Both the position numbers and the translations under genes were made by a program. A DNA stretch of 64,000 nucleotides from an uncultured Lachnospiraceae bacterium (GTDB lineage Bacteria; Bacillota; Clostridia; Lachnospirales; Lachnospiraceae): assembly GCA_900549995.1 (NCBI GenBank), contig URQQ01000010.1, positions 24,627 through 88,626 of the forward strand, in the 5' to 3' direction. Below the pieces are notes generated by a model that searched no databases, was not told where the DNA came from, and was given only the letters and a program-made list of their open reading frames with translations. Below, one piece after another: positions 1-8,553 of this stretch. Every line of letters starts with the position of its first letter. Positions within the stretch are counted from its first letter, which is position 1.

Positions 1-1
1 G

Positions 2-1939
2 ATGAAAGAACTGGTAGAACTGTTAAATGCAGCAGGGAGAGCATATTATCAGGAAGCATCCGAGATTATGAGCAACTATGAGTATGACAGACTTTATGAC
101 GAACTGACAGCTCTTGAAAAGGAACTTGGAATTACAATGGCAGACAGTCCGACCGTCAATGTCGGATATGAGGTGGTCAGTGAGCTTCCAAAAGAACGCC
201 ACGAGAAGCCGATGCTGTCTCTGGATAAGACAAAAGATACGGAAAGCCTGAAAGAGTTCCTGGGGGATCAAAAAGCAGTGATCTCGTGGAAACTGGATGG
301 ACTTACGATTGTCCTGACTTACCGTGAGGGGACGCTTTTTAAAGCCGTCACCCGGGGCAACGGGGAAGTTGGGGAAGTAATTACCAATAATGCGAAGACG
401 TTTAAGAACCTGCCGCTTCATATTCAGTATCAGGATGAACTCATTCTGAGAGGAGAGGCGGTGATTGGGTACAGTGACTTTGAAAAAATCAATGCAGAGA
501 TAGAGGATGCAGATGCCAGGTACAAGAATCCAAGGAATCTGTGCAGTGGTTCTGTCAGACAGCTGAATAACGAAGTGACTGCAAAAAGGAATGTCCGTTT
601 CTTTGCTTTCACACTTGTAAAAGCGGATGGGGTTGAGTTTCACAATTCCAGAAAAGAGCAGCTGGAATGGCTGGCAAAACAGGGGTTTGAAGTTGTAGAG
701 AACCATGAGGTCACCCGCCAGACGCTGGATCAGGAAGTGCAGTATTTTGCGGATAAGATTACAGATAACGATTTTCCTTCAGATGGACTCGTTCTGGTTT
801 ACGATGATATTGCGTATGGACAGTCACTGGGAAGCACATCCAAATTCCCGAGAGATTCCTTTGCCTTTAAATGGGCCGATGAAGTCAAAGAGACGACACT
901 TACCGAAATCGAGTGGAGTCCATCCAGAACCGGTCTGATTAATCCGGTGGCAATCTTTGAACCGGTGGAACTTGAGGGGACAACCGTGAGCAGGGCAAGT
1001 GTACACAATATCAGTATTATGGAAGAGCTGGAACTTGCTGTCGGCGATAAAATAGAAGTTTATAAAGCCAACATGATTATCCCGCAGATCGCGGAGAACC
1101 TGACAAGAAGCGGAGTGAAAGATATTCCGAAAGAATGTCCGGTCTGTGGCGGGAAGACAGAAATCCGCCAGGATGGAAATGCCAGAACACTTTACTGCGT
1201 GAATCCAGAATGTCAGGCGAAACAAATCAAATCATTTGCACTTTTTGTGAGCAGAGATGCACTTAATATTGATGGTTTGTCAGAGGCTACTTTAGAGAAA
1301 TTTATCGCGAAAGGATTTATACGGGATTATGCAGATATATTCCATCTGGAAAGGTATAAAGAGGAAATACAGGAGATGGAGGGATTTGGTAAAAAATCTT
1401 ATGATAATCTCATTGAAAGTGTTGAAAAAGCAAGAAATACAACTCTTTCAAAAGTTATTTATGGACTGGGAATTGCCAATATCGGCCTCGCCAATGCAAA
1501 AGTTATCTGCCGTTCCTTTGGGTACGATGTCTCGAAACTTTTGAGTGCAACGGTGGAGGAACTGAGTGGAGTGCAGGGAATCGGGGGCGTTATCGCCCAG
1601 GCATTTGTAGATTATTTCAGCAAAGAAGAGCATGTAAAGGAGTTTAAACGGCTGCTTATTGAGCTGAATATTCCAGAGGAAAAGATAGAAGAAGGTGAGC
1701 AGATATTTGCAGGGATTAATTTTGTGATTACGGGATCTGTAGAACACTTTGCAAACCGTAATGAGGTAAAGGAACTGATTGAAAGTAAAGGCGGAAAAGT
1801 AACGGGGTCTGTTACGTCGAAGACAAATTATCTGATCAACAATGATGTGAATTCAGCATCTTCTAAAAATAAAAAGGCAAGAGATCTGGGAATACCGATT
1901 ATCTCAGAAGAACAATTTCTGGAACTGACGGGGCAGTAG
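2..1939 (+). CDS. ligA: NAD-dependent DNA ligase (LigA)
   Basis: Seals nicks in duplex DNA using NAD+ as the adenylate donor, in replication and repair. The adenylation motif KLDG lies at residues 97-100 with K97 as the nucleotidyl lysine. A four-cysteine zinc finger (CPVC, then CVNPEC) sits at about residues 377-403, followed by helix-hairpin-helix repeats and a C-terminal BRCT domain from about residue 565. The first ATG is at base 2 with no upstream sequence, and family members usually begin a few residues earlier, so the true start may lie outside the window. Several motif residues differ from textbook LigA: SWKLDG where E-x-K-x-D-G is usual, and TRGNG where TRGDG is usual. This suggests a divergent clostridial LigA lineage, possibly a paralogue of the main ligase. 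The family assignment is secure; the exact start is not. Confidence 0.93.
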   Translation: MKELVELLNAAGRAYYQEASEIMSNYEYDRLYDELTALEKELGITMADSPTVNVGYEVVSELPKERHEKPMLSLDKTKDTESLKEFLGDQKAVISWKLDGLTIVLTYREGTLFKAVTRGNGEVGEVITNNAKTFKNLPLHIQYQDELILRGEAVIGYSDFEKINAEIEDADARYKNPRNLCSGSVRQLNNEVTAKRNVRFFAFTLVKADGVEFHNSRKEQLEWLAKQGFEVVENHEVTRQTLDQEVQYFADKITDNDFPSDGLVLVYDDIAYGQSLGSTSKFPRDSFAFKWADEVKETTLTEIEWSPSRTGLINPVAIFEPVELEGTTVSRASVHNISIMEELELAVGDKIEVYKANMIIPQIAENLTRSGVKDIPKECPVCGGKTEIRQDGNARTLYCVNPECQAKQIKSFALFVSRDALNIDGLSEATLEKFIAKGFIRDYADIFHLERYKEEIQEMEGFGKKSYDNLIESVEKARNTTLSKVIYGLGIANIGLANAKVICRSFGYDVSKLLSATVEELSGVQGIGGVIAQAFVDYFSKEEHVKEFKRLLIELNIPEEKIEEGEQIFAGINFVITGSVEHFANRNEVKELIESKGGKVTGSVTSKTNYLINNDVNSASSKNKKARDLGIPIISEEQFLELTGQ

Positions 1940-1988
1940 GGAAGTATGCCCGTAAAAATGAGTGAGGATGAGGAAAGGAGATGAGAAA

Positions 1989-2657
1989 ATGAATCTGAAG
2001 GATTATATTCCCTTCTGGGGAAAGCTTACGCGGGAACAAAAGGAACTGCTTGAGCGGAAAACATTGCTTCAGCGTGCCTGGAAGGGCACGATTGTACATA
2101 ACGGGTCTGAAGACTGTCTTGGTTTTCTGATTGTAGTGAAAGGCCAGCTGAGAGGGTACACGATTTCGGAGGAAGGGAAAGAGATCACACTGTACCGGAT
2201 GTTTGAATTAGATATGTGTCTGTTCGCGGCATCATGCATTATGAACAGCATTGATTTTGACATTATTATTGAGGCGATGGAGGAGACAGAGTATCTGGTC
2301 ATTCCGGCACCTGTTTACCAGGAACTGATGAAGACATCTCTTCCGGTGTCTAATTTTACGAATGATCTGATGGGATCAAGATTCTCAGATGTTATGTGGG
2401 TGATGGATCAGGTGATGAATAAAAGCTTTGATGCAAGGCTGGCCGCATTTTTAATAGAAGAAATGGGCATTACTAATGAGAAGACACTCAATATTACACA
2501 TGAGGAGGCCGCAAGGCATCTTGGGACTGCAAGGGAAGTTGTGACAAGGATGATGAAGTATTTCCAGCACGAAGGCTTTGTAGAACTCGGAAGAGGAAAA
2601 GTGACCATCATAAATGAAGAGAAATTAAGGGAAACAGCAGGAGACAGTATCCGGTAG
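1989..2657 (+). CDS. Crp/Fnr-family transcriptional regulator
   Basis: Predicted transcription factor of the Crp/Fnr superfamily. An N-terminal cyclic-nucleotide-binding-like beta-roll (about residues 15-130) is followed by a C-terminal helix-turn-helix containing HEEAARHLGTAREVVTRMMK. It lacks the N-terminal cysteine cluster of classical FNR, though cysteines occur within the effector domain, so the ligand or redox signal is unknown. The start at 1989 is chosen because AAAGGAG lies 8 bases upstream; an in-frame ATG at 1962 has no ribosome binding site. The gene immediately precedes trxA-trxB, and a TGTGA/TCACA palindrome lies between them at the spacing expected of an activator site, so control of the thioredoxin system is a reasonable inference. 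Confidence 0.88.
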   Translation: MNLKDYIPFWGKLTREQKELLERKTLLQRAWKGTIVHNGSEDCLGFLIVVKGQLRGYTISEEGKEITLYRMFELDMCLFAASCIMNSIDFDIIIEAMEETEYLVIPAPVYQELMKTSLPVSNFTNDLMGSRFSDVMWVMDQVMNKSFDARLAAFLIEEMGITNEKTLNITHEEAARHLGTAREVVTRMMKYFQHEGFVELGRGKVTIINEEKLRETAGDSIR

Positions 2658-2666
2658 GGGTTATAA

Positions 2667-2681
2667 TGTGATATTGTCACA
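2667..2681. promoter_or_regulatory. Crp/Fnr-type operator upstream of trxA
   Basis: Palindrome TGTGA-TATTG-TCACA in the gap between the Crp/Fnr gene and trxA. Its centre (2674) is about 41 bases upstream of the start site predicted from the TATACT -10 box at 2703-2708, which has no good -35 box. This is the geometry of class II activation by Crp/Fnr proteins. The spacer is 5 bases rather than the 6 of E. coli CRP sites. Confidence 0.6.
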
Positions 2682-2702
2682 GATACAAAATCAGTTTGCA
2701 GC

Positions 2703-2708
2703 TATACT
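2703..2708 (+). promoter_or_regulatory. -10 box of the trxA promoter
   Basis: TATACT hexamer about 55 bases upstream of the trxA ATG. No consensus -35 element is found 16-18 bases upstream, consistent with dependence on the activator site at 2667-2681. Confidence 0.5.
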
Positions 2709-2762
2709 GGTAACATATTAATTCAGAAATAAAAAATAACAATATAAACAGGAGGAATAGAA

Positions 2763-3077
2763 ATGTCAGTATTAACAATAACAAAGGAAAATTTTGAAGA
2801 GGAAGTATTAAATGCGAGTGAGCCGGTGCTCGTGGATTTCTGGGCAACATGGTGCGGACCTTGTAAAATGTTTTCACCTATCGTGGATAAGACAGCAGAA
2901 GAGATGGAAGGTAAAGTAAAATTTGGTAAAATCAATGTAGACGAACAGCCGGATCTTGCGCAGAGATATAATGTAATGAGTATACCGACGGCAGTTTTAT
3001 TTAAAAATGGAGAAGCCGCAGCTGTCAATGTAGGATTAATGTCCCAGCCGCAGCTGAAAGAATTCGTCAGCAAATAG
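2763..3077 (+). CDS. trxA: Thioredoxin
   Basis: Small cytosolic disulfide reductase that passes electrons from thioredoxin reductase to target proteins. The 104-residue length and the WCGPCK active site (C31 and C34) within the usual FWATWCGPC context are diagnostic, and the cis-proline segment MSIPTA is present near residue 75. The ribosome binding site is AGGAGGA about 6 bases upstream. It lies 12 bases before trxB, forming a two-gene operon, and is preceded by a candidate Crp/Fnr operator. Confidence 0.97.
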   Translation: MSVLTITKENFEEEVLNASEPVLVDFWATWCGPCKMFSPIVDKTAEEMEGKVKFGKINVDEQPDLAQRYNVMSIPTAVLFKNGEAAAVNVGLMSQPQLKEFVSK

Positions 3078-3089
3078 GAGGCATATGAG

Positions 3090-4013
3090 ATGTCAGAGAA
3101 AATATATGATGTAATCATTGTCGGAGGGGGCCCGGGAGGGTACTCCGCCGCACTGTACTGCGCAAGGGCTGACCTGTCAGTTGCAGTACTGGAAAAACTT
3201 TCACCCGGAGGCCAGATGGGAACGACCGATATGGTTGAAAACTATCCTGGGTTTGCGGAGGGAATTAATGGATTTGAACTTGGAATGCAGATGCAGCAGG
3301 GGGCAGAGCGATTTGGCGTTGTCACAGAACTTACAGAAGTGACAAGTGTGGATCTGAAAGCAGAACCGAAGGTTATTGAGACAACCGACGGTACATTTCT
3401 CGGGCGTACGGTCATTCTTGCCACAGGAGCATCGCCGAGAGAACTGGGGCTTCCAAATGAGATGGAACTTCGCGGCCGCGGCGTATCTTATTGTGCAACC
3501 TGTGATGGAATGTTCTATAAAAATAAAACGGTTGTGATCGTCGGAGGAGGTAATACGGCAGTGGCAGATGCATTATTTCTTGCAAAAATCTGCACGAAAG
3601 TATATCTCGTACACAGGCGTGATGAGCTGAGAGCTTCAAAAACATATATGAATTCACTGAAAGAGACGGATAATATTGAATTTGTCTGGGATTCGATTGT
3701 GACAGAAATCCTGCAAAATGGAAGTGTTGCCGGAGTGAAGGTGAAGAATAAAAAAACGGAGGAAGAGCGTGAAATCGCATGTGACGGAGTATTTGTCGCA
3801 GTTGGAAATCTTCCGAATACCGGATTGTTCCAGGGACAGATTGATCTGGATGAGGCAGGATATGTTCTTGCGGATGAGACGACACAGACCAACATTCCAG
3901 GTGTTTATGCTGTAGGTGATATGCGGAAAAAACCGCTGAGACAGATCGTGACTGCTGTTTCTGACGGTGCAGTGGCATCGAAATACGCAGAAGAATATCT
4001 GACATTGAAATAA
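3090..4013 (+). CDS. trxB: Thioredoxin reductase (FAD, NAD(P)H)
   Basis: Flavoenzyme that reduces thioredoxin. FAD-binding GGGPGG occurs at residues 12-17, the redox-active CATC at 135-138, the nucleotide-binding GGGNTA around 152-157, and the C-terminal FAD motif GVYAVGD near 272. The length of 307 residues is normal for low-molecular-weight TrxB. The order trxA-trxB with 12 bases between, and a strong terminator directly after, indicates a bicistronic redox operon. The nucleotide-site sequence does not by itself settle NADPH versus other donors such as ferredoxin or NADH. Confidence 0.96.
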   Translation: MSEKIYDVIIVGGGPGGYSAALYCARADLSVAVLEKLSPGGQMGTTDMVENYPGFAEGINGFELGMQMQQGAERFGVVTELTEVTSVDLKAEPKVIETTDGTFLGRTVILATGASPRELGLPNEMELRGRGVSYCATCDGMFYKNKTVVIVGGGNTAVADALFLAKICTKVYLVHRRDELRASKTYMNSLKETDNIEFVWDSIVTEILQNGSVAGVKVKNKKTEEEREIACDGVFVAVGNLPNTGLFQGQIDLDEAGYVLADETTQTNIPGVYAVGDMRKKPLRQIVTAVSDGAVASKYAEEYLTLK

Positions 4014-4024
4014 AATGAAAGTAA

Positions 4025-4070
4025 ATATCAGCCCCATCAGGACGAAACAACCTGATGGGGCTGATATTTT
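4025..4070 (+). terminator. Rho-independent terminator after trxB
   Basis: A 17-bp perfect stem (ATATCAGCCCCATCAGG and its complement) with a 9-base loop, running into TTTT. It ends the trxAB transcript. Confidence 0.92.
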
Positions 4071-4083
4071 ATAGAAAGTTCAC

Positions 4084-4112
4084 TTGTTTCAGTGACACAT
4101 CTGGGATATAAT
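4084..4112 (+). promoter_or_regulatory. Sigma-A promoter of the clpX-like gene
   Basis: TTGTTT (4084-4089), 17-bp spacer, TATAAT (4107-4112). It covers the upstream in-frame ATG at 4092, which therefore cannot be the start. Confidence 0.75.
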
Positions 4113-4187
4113 ATTGCCATACGCAGAGAATGGACATCCGGCGGAATGAATGAAAAGGCGGGACTGTCCTGGAAAGAAGGGATAAGA

Positions 4188-5653
4188 ATGTCAGAACAGG
4201 ATAATATGAATACAAATGATAAAGATATAGAAGAGACAGATGTGCTTGAGACAGCTTCCGGTGAGGTGGAAGACACAAAACCGGGAAAAGATAATGATGA
4301 GGATCAGTACGAGAAGGTATGTTTTCTGTGCCACCGCCCGGAGAGTGTTGCCGGAAAGATGATCGAACTTCCGAACCACATCAGCGTGTGTTCAGACTGT
4401 ATGCAGAAGAGCTTTGACACGATGAACAATATGACCAGCAACGGACAGTTTGATTACAGCCAGCTCATGAATATGCCCGGAATACAGGTATTCAATATGG
4501 CAGATCTTGAGAACACAGTTCCGAAGAAGCAGAGGGTAAAAAAGAAAAAAGAAGAGAATGTAAAGGCGCCTGCTTTTAATATAAAGGATATTCCGTCGCC
4601 TCATAAAATCAAGGCCAAACTGGATGACTATGTCGTAGTACAGGAGTATGCGAAAAGGCGATGTCAGTTGCAGTTTATAATCACTATAAACGTGTTGCGA
4701 CAGATACGATGGATGATATAGAGATAGAAAAATCCAACATGCTTATGATCGGGCCGACCGGAAGCGGTAAGACGTATCTTGTCAAGACGCTGGCCAAACT
4801 TCTGGATGTGCCGCTTGCGATCACGGATGCCACATCTTTGACGGAAGCAGGGTACATAGGCGATGACATTGAAAGTGTTGTATCCAAGCTTCTGGCCGCG
4901 GCAGACAATGACGTGGAGAAGGCGGAAAAAGGAATCATTTTCATCGATGAGATTGATAAGATTGCCAAGAAGAAGAATACAAGCCAGCGGGATGTCAGCG
5001 GAGAATCCGTGCAGCAGGGAATGCTGAAACTTCTGGAAGGCAGCGAAGTTGAGGTGCCGGTAGGAGCCAACAGCAAGAATGCCATGGTACCGCTTACGAC
5101 TGTAAATACGAAGAATATTCTGTTTATCTGCGGCGGTGCGTTCCCTGATCTGGAAGGAATCATCAAAGAGCGGCTTAACAAGCAGGCTTCGATGGGATTT
5201 ATTGCGGATTTGAAAGATAAATACGACCATGACGAACATATTCTGGAGAAGGTAACCACAGAAGACCTCCGCAGTTTTGGTATGATACCGGAGTTTCTGG
5301 GACGTCTTCCGATTGTGTTCACACTGGCAGGACTGGATAAAGAAATGATGGTGAAAATTTTAAGAGAGCCGAAGAATGCAATCTTGAAACAGTACCAGAA
5401 ACTTCTGGCACTGGATGAAGTGAAGCTTGATTTTGATGAGGGAGCTCTTGATGCAATCGCGGAGAGGGCGGTTGCAAAGGATACCGGCGCGAGAGCGCTG
5501 CGTGCCATCATTGAGGAATTTATGCTGGATATTATGTATGAGATTCCGAAGGATGAAAGTATTGGAGAAGTTACAATTACCCGTGAGTATATTGAAGGAA
5601 CCGGGGGCCCCGTGATTACGCTGAGAGGGCAGGAAGTCGCAAGGCTTCAATAA
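4188..5653 (+). pseudogene. clpX: ClpX-type AAA+ unfoldase, interrupted by a -1 frameshift
   Basis: Encodes the ATPase that unfolds substrates for the ClpP protease. The first part (from 4188, ribosome binding site GAAGG) carries the ClpX zinc finger with C45, C48, C68 and C71, then the conserved linker up to QEYAK. There the frame is lost at a run of four A (4653-4656). The rest continues in the -1 frame from 4661 with Walker A GPTGSGKT, pore loop GYIGDD, Walker B FIDEID, the GESVQQ segment and the C-terminal D2 domain. Adding one A restores AKKAMSVAVYNHYK, the normal ClpX join. No clpP lies alongside, and YVVVQE replaces the usual YVIGQE, so this resembles a ClpX paralogue. It could be a true pseudogene, a split gene (ATG at 4661 follows AAAAGG closely) or a sequencing error. 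Confidence 0.85.
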
Positions 5654-5696
5654 GTAAAGTTATCATATGAAACCTGAAAAATGTGCAAAGTGTTTT

Positions 5697-5737
5697 AAAC
5701 CCTGTCTAATTTGGAAACAAATCAGACAGGGTTTTTG
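5697..5737 (+). terminator. Terminator after the clpX-like gene
   Basis: Stem AAACCCTGTCT...AGACAGGGTTT with additional ATTTG/CAAAT pairs inside, followed by TTTTT. Confidence 0.88.
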
Positions 5738-5759
5738 TGCATTTCTGCCTAAATAGGTA

Positions 5760-5788
5760 TTGCATTATTTGTGGACGAGGTGTAAAGT
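5760..5788 (+). promoter_or_regulatory. Putative promoter of the antiporter
   Basis: TTGCAT (5760-5765), 17-bp spacer, TAAAGT (5783-5788), about 40 bases before the ATG. The -10 box is imperfect. Confidence 0.45.
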
Positions 5789-5827
5789 GTATAAGGACAT
5801 AAAAGAGGAAAAGAGAGGGCACTGGAA

Positions 5828-7216
5828 ATGACAAGTTATAGTTATCTGATGGATTTAGCGATTATTCTGTTGTTTACTAAGGCACTGGGTCTGCTGACAA
5901 GGAAGGTACAAATGCCTCAGGTTGTGGGCGCGCTTCTGGCAGGACTTCTATTGGGACCAGCCTGTCTTGGAATACTGAAGGAAACAAACTTTATCCATGA
6001 AGTTGCAGAAATTGGTGTAATTGTGCTGATGTTTTCAGCAGGTCTGGAGACAGATATCAAAGAATTAAAGGCCAGCGGAAAGGCATCTTTCGTAATTGCG
6101 CTTTTTGGCGTCATTGTCCCGCTGGTGGGAGGATTTGCGGCAGCATGGTTTTTCAATAAACCGGGAATCATTGAATCAGATGCGGGATGCAGTATTTTTC
6201 TGCAGAACGTATTCATCGGAGTCATACTCACAGCTACGTCTGTAAGTATTACGGTTGAGACATTAAAAGAAATCGGAAAGCTGAAAACAAGGTCGGGAAA
6301 TGCGATTCTTGGAGCAGCCATCATTGATGATATCCTTGGTATCGTCGCATTGACAATTATTACTAGTATGGCGGATGAATCCGTTAATATTGTCAGTGTG
6401 CTTTTAAAGATTGCAGGATATTTTGTTTTTGCAGCTGTAGTCGGCGTTGTGTTTTACAAAGGGTATAAGAAGTGGGCAGAATCAGCATCGAAAGGGCTTC
6501 ACAGACATGTGATCATTGCATTTGTATTCTGTCTGGTCATGTCCTATGTGGCGGAAAGATTTTTCGGAGTCGCAGATATTACAGGAGCGTTTATCGCAGG
6601 ACTTGTGATTTCCAATACGGAGCGGTCGGTATTCCTGCAGTCGAAGTTCGATACACTGTCTTATATGCTGCTTTCACCGGTATTTTTTGCAAGTATCGGG
6701 CTGAAAGTTGTGCTCCCCAAAATGACAGGAGCGATTGTTGGATTTTCCCTGATCCTTGTTGTGGTTGCGATTCTCACCAAAGTATTAGGCTGTGGTGTCG
6801 GTGCTAAAGTGTGCGGCTATCAGAATTATCAGTGTAAACGTATCGGAGTCGGGATGATTTCCCGTGGTGAGGTTGCCCTGATTGTGGCAAGTAAGGGAAC
6901 ACAGCTTGGTCTTCTCGGTGCCAACTTTTTAGGGCCTGTGATCATTACCGTTATTGTGACGACGATTATCACTCCGATTATGTTAAAACCAGTATTTAAG
7001 AAAGTTCCGGCCAACGCAGTTCTGCCGACAGATCCAAAAGACTGTCTGCCGGATGAACAGCTAAGAGAGGGCGAGGAAATCAGTACATATTATGATCATG
7101 CACAGAATATCCGGGAAGGTCTGAAAAAATCAGATGCAGATATGCTTGCAGAGGAGATCAGAAAAAGAAGAGAGAGCGGCAATATCGTCGACGAGTATAA
7201 GAAGTATATCAGATAA
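5828..7216 (+). CDS. Cation:proton antiporter (CPA2 family)
   Basis: Integral membrane exchanger of monovalent cations for protons. The protein has about 12 hydrophobic segments across residues 1-400 and the family signatures QVVGALLAGLLLGP near the N terminus, MFSAGLETD, and the ion-site stretch AAIIDDILGIVAL (paired aspartates of the transport core) near residue 165. A charged tail of about 70 residues (PDEQLREGEEIS onward) follows the membrane part and has no recognisable KTN/RCK domain. Length of 462 is normal for KefB/NapA-like proteins without a regulatory domain. Ion specificity (Na+ or K+) cannot be read from sequence. Its stop codon overlaps the end of the convergent GntR gene by 8 bases. 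Confidence 0.88.
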   Translation: MTSYSYLMDLAIILLFTKALGLLTRKVQMPQVVGALLAGLLLGPACLGILKETNFIHEVAEIGVIVLMFSAGLETDIKELKASGKASFVIALFGVIVPLVGGFAAAWFFNKPGIIESDAGCSIFLQNVFIGVILTATSVSITVETLKEIGKLKTRSGNAILGAAIIDDILGIVALTIITSMADESVNIVSVLLKIAGYFVFAAVVGVVFYKGYKKWAESASKGLHRHVIIAFVFCLVMSYVAERFFGVADITGAFIAGLVISNTERSVFLQSKFDTLSYMLLSPVFFASIGLKVVLPKMTGAIVGFSLILVVVAILTKVLGCGVGAKVCGYQNYQCKRIGVGMISRGEVALIVASKGTQLGLLGANFLGPVIITVIVTTIITPIMLKPVFKKVPANAVLPTDPKDCLPDEQLREGEEISTYYDHAQNIREGLKKSDADMLAEEIRKRRESGNIVDEYKKYIR

Positions 7217-7922
7217 CCCGGAAGATAAAGCGGTCACTGCGGTAGACGGTTCTGGCAATTTCCAGAATGACTCCCGTGTCCGTATCTGTACTTCTGGAAG
7301 TAATGACAAAACAGGAAGCGTATCCTTGAAGATTCAGAAGGGTACGCTCTTTTTTTGTGGGCGTACTTACAGAAAGTTCAATATTCTCACTGGCAGGAGC
7401 GGGGAAGCCATGGGTACGCATATAATCATAGAGAGAGGTAATCTGCTTCCCGTCTTCTAAAAGATCCGGAAACAGATCTCCCCGCAGATAGCTGGTGTGG
7501 ATGGCAGCAGGTTCCTGGGAAATCATTCGAAGTCTGGTCAGCTTATACACCGGGATATCATAGTTAATTTTCAGCATCTCATAAATCAGCGGATTTTCCC
7601 TGATCTGATGGAAACTGACATTTTTCGTCTCATGGGGGAGGCTTTGCTGGTTCATTTTCTCTGTAAAACTCACAGATCCGTTCATGGCAATCCTGATCTG
7701 TTCTTTTTTCCCGGAAAAGAAACTCCCGTATCCCTGCATGGAATAAATATACCCCATTTCTTTGAGCCGTTCATATGCTTTGCGTATCTCCACTCTTGTC
7801 ACGCCAAAGCGGACGGCCAGTTTATTTTCACTCGGCATTTTTTCATCATTTCTATATTCATTTTCCGTAAATTCCTGAATTAAAATATCTACAATATTCT
7901 CCCAGGTCAGTTTATCAGCCAT
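7209..7922 (-). CDS. phnF: GntR-family regulator with UTRA domain, PhnF-like
   Basis: Predicted repressor of the adjacent phosphonate genes. The N-terminal winged helix (about residues 5-75) contains the GntR pattern MPSENKLAVRFGVTRVEIRKAYERL. The C-terminal UTRA effector domain (about 95-235) includes PVYKLTRLR and the closing VILEIARTVYRSDRF typical of HutC/PhnF members. The ATG at 7922 has AAAGGAG 9 bases upstream. It is divergent from phnG with about 200 bases between, the usual arrangement for a regulator of the neighbouring operon. The ligand is unproven; a phosphonate or ribose-phosphate intermediate is an inference from context. Confidence 0.85.
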   Translation of the reverse strand: MADKLTWENIVDILIQEFTENEYRNDEKMPSENKLAVRFGVTRVEIRKAYERLKEMGYIYSMQGYGSFFSGKKEQIRIAMNGSVSFTEKMNQQSLPHETKNVSFHQIRENPLIYEMLKINYDIPVYKLTRLRMISQEPAAIHTSYLRGDLFPDLLEDGKQITSLYDYMRTHGFPAPASENIELSVSTPTKKERTLLNLQGYASCFVITSRSTDTDTGVILEIARTVYRSDRFIFRVI

Positions 7923-8014
7923 TTATTTGTCTCCTTTCAACAGTCATTCTATCAGGAGTATATCAGCGGTGTTTGGTTCCTGCAAGATGAAGGAAAAGTA
8001 TTAACAAAGATTTT

Positions 8015-8024
8015 ACCTGATGAA
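8015..8024 (+). promoter_or_regulatory. Candidate PhnF operator, copy 1
   Basis: ACCTGATGAA immediately upstream of the phnG -35 box. The same 10-mer, in a TnACCTGATGAA context, recurs at 14687-14696 upstream of the phosphonate transporter genes. A shared regulator site is inferred, not shown. Confidence 0.35.
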
Positions 8025-8025
8025 G

Positions 8026-8054
8026 TTGGCAACTTTACATAAAAAGATTACGAT
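8026..8054 (+). promoter_or_regulatory. Sigma-A promoter of the phn operon
   Basis: TTGGCA (8026-8031), 17-bp spacer, TACGAT (8049-8054), giving a leader of about 70 bases before phnG. Confidence 0.6.
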
Positions 8055-8130
8055 GTGCAATGTCCTGGCAGGGCAGAGATGTCTGAGAGTGATCCAGGGT
8101 GAAATTCATAAAAAGAACAGGAGAAAAACC

Positions 8131-8550
8131 ATGACAAAGAAGGAAGCGACTCAGATCCTTTCCAAGGCATCTCTTACTGATGTCAGGGAGATTGCCAGGG
8201 CAGTGAAAGGAAATTCTGAAATCCAGATTGTAAAACAGCCTCAAAAAACGCTCGTAATGGTAAAAGTGCGTGAGCCGGTAAAACAATCCCTGTTTTATCT
8301 TGGGGAGGTGCTGGCATCGGAATGTATGGTGATGGTGGATGGTGTCAGGGGCGTCAGTGTGATTGCAGGAGATGATTTTGACAAGGTATATGAATGTGCT
8401 GTGATTGACGGATGTATGAACAAAAATACGGATAACGAGGTATTGGAAAACATGCTTTTGAAACTGAAAAGTGAACAGGAAATGGAACGTGCCAGTCTGA
8501 ACCGGGAGATTAGAAAGTCGAAAGTTAACTTTCAGGTGATGGGAGAATAG
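8131..8550 (+). CDS. phnG: C-P lyase subunit PhnG
   Basis: Component of the carbon-phosphorus lyase core complex (PhnGHIJ) that converts phosphonates and ATP to ribose 1-alkylphosphonate 5-triphosphate and then breaks the C-P bond. The protein of 139 residues shows the PhnG pattern: N-terminal helices (ATQILSKASLTDVREIARAV) and the central PVKQSLFYLGEVLASECMV, where family members carry F.LGEVL. The start at 8131 is preceded by AGGAGA; an in-frame ATG at 8020 has no ribosome binding site and overlaps the promoter. It is the first gene of phnGHIJKML and 3 bases separate it from phnH. Confidence 0.9.
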   Translation: MTKKEATQILSKASLTDVREIARAVKGNSEIQIVKQPQKTLVMVKVREPVKQSLFYLGEVLASECMVMVDGVRGVSVIAGDDFDKVYECAVIDGCMNKNTDNEVLENMLLKLKSEQEMERASLNREIRKSKVNFQVMGE

Positions 8551-8553
8551 AGA

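Noticed and set aside
4092..4187. Upstream in-frame ATG extending the clpX-like gene
   Set aside because: It lies inside the TTGTTT-17-TATAAT promoter and has no ribosome binding site; the ATG at 4188 has one.
4645..4670. Programmed -1 frameshifting as the explanation for split clpX
   Set aside because: The site CGAAAAGGC is not a canonical heptameric slippery sequence and I see no clear stimulatory structure; a lost A in a homopolymer is simpler.
4684..5511. Long open frame (275 codons) on the minus strand opposite clpX
   Set aside because: Composition and placement are those of a shadow frame; the plus strand encodes conserved AAA+ motifs throughout.
8020..8130. N-terminal extension of phnG to the ATG at 8020
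   Set aside because: It overlaps the promoter and lacks a ribosome binding site; homology begins at the ATG at 8131.
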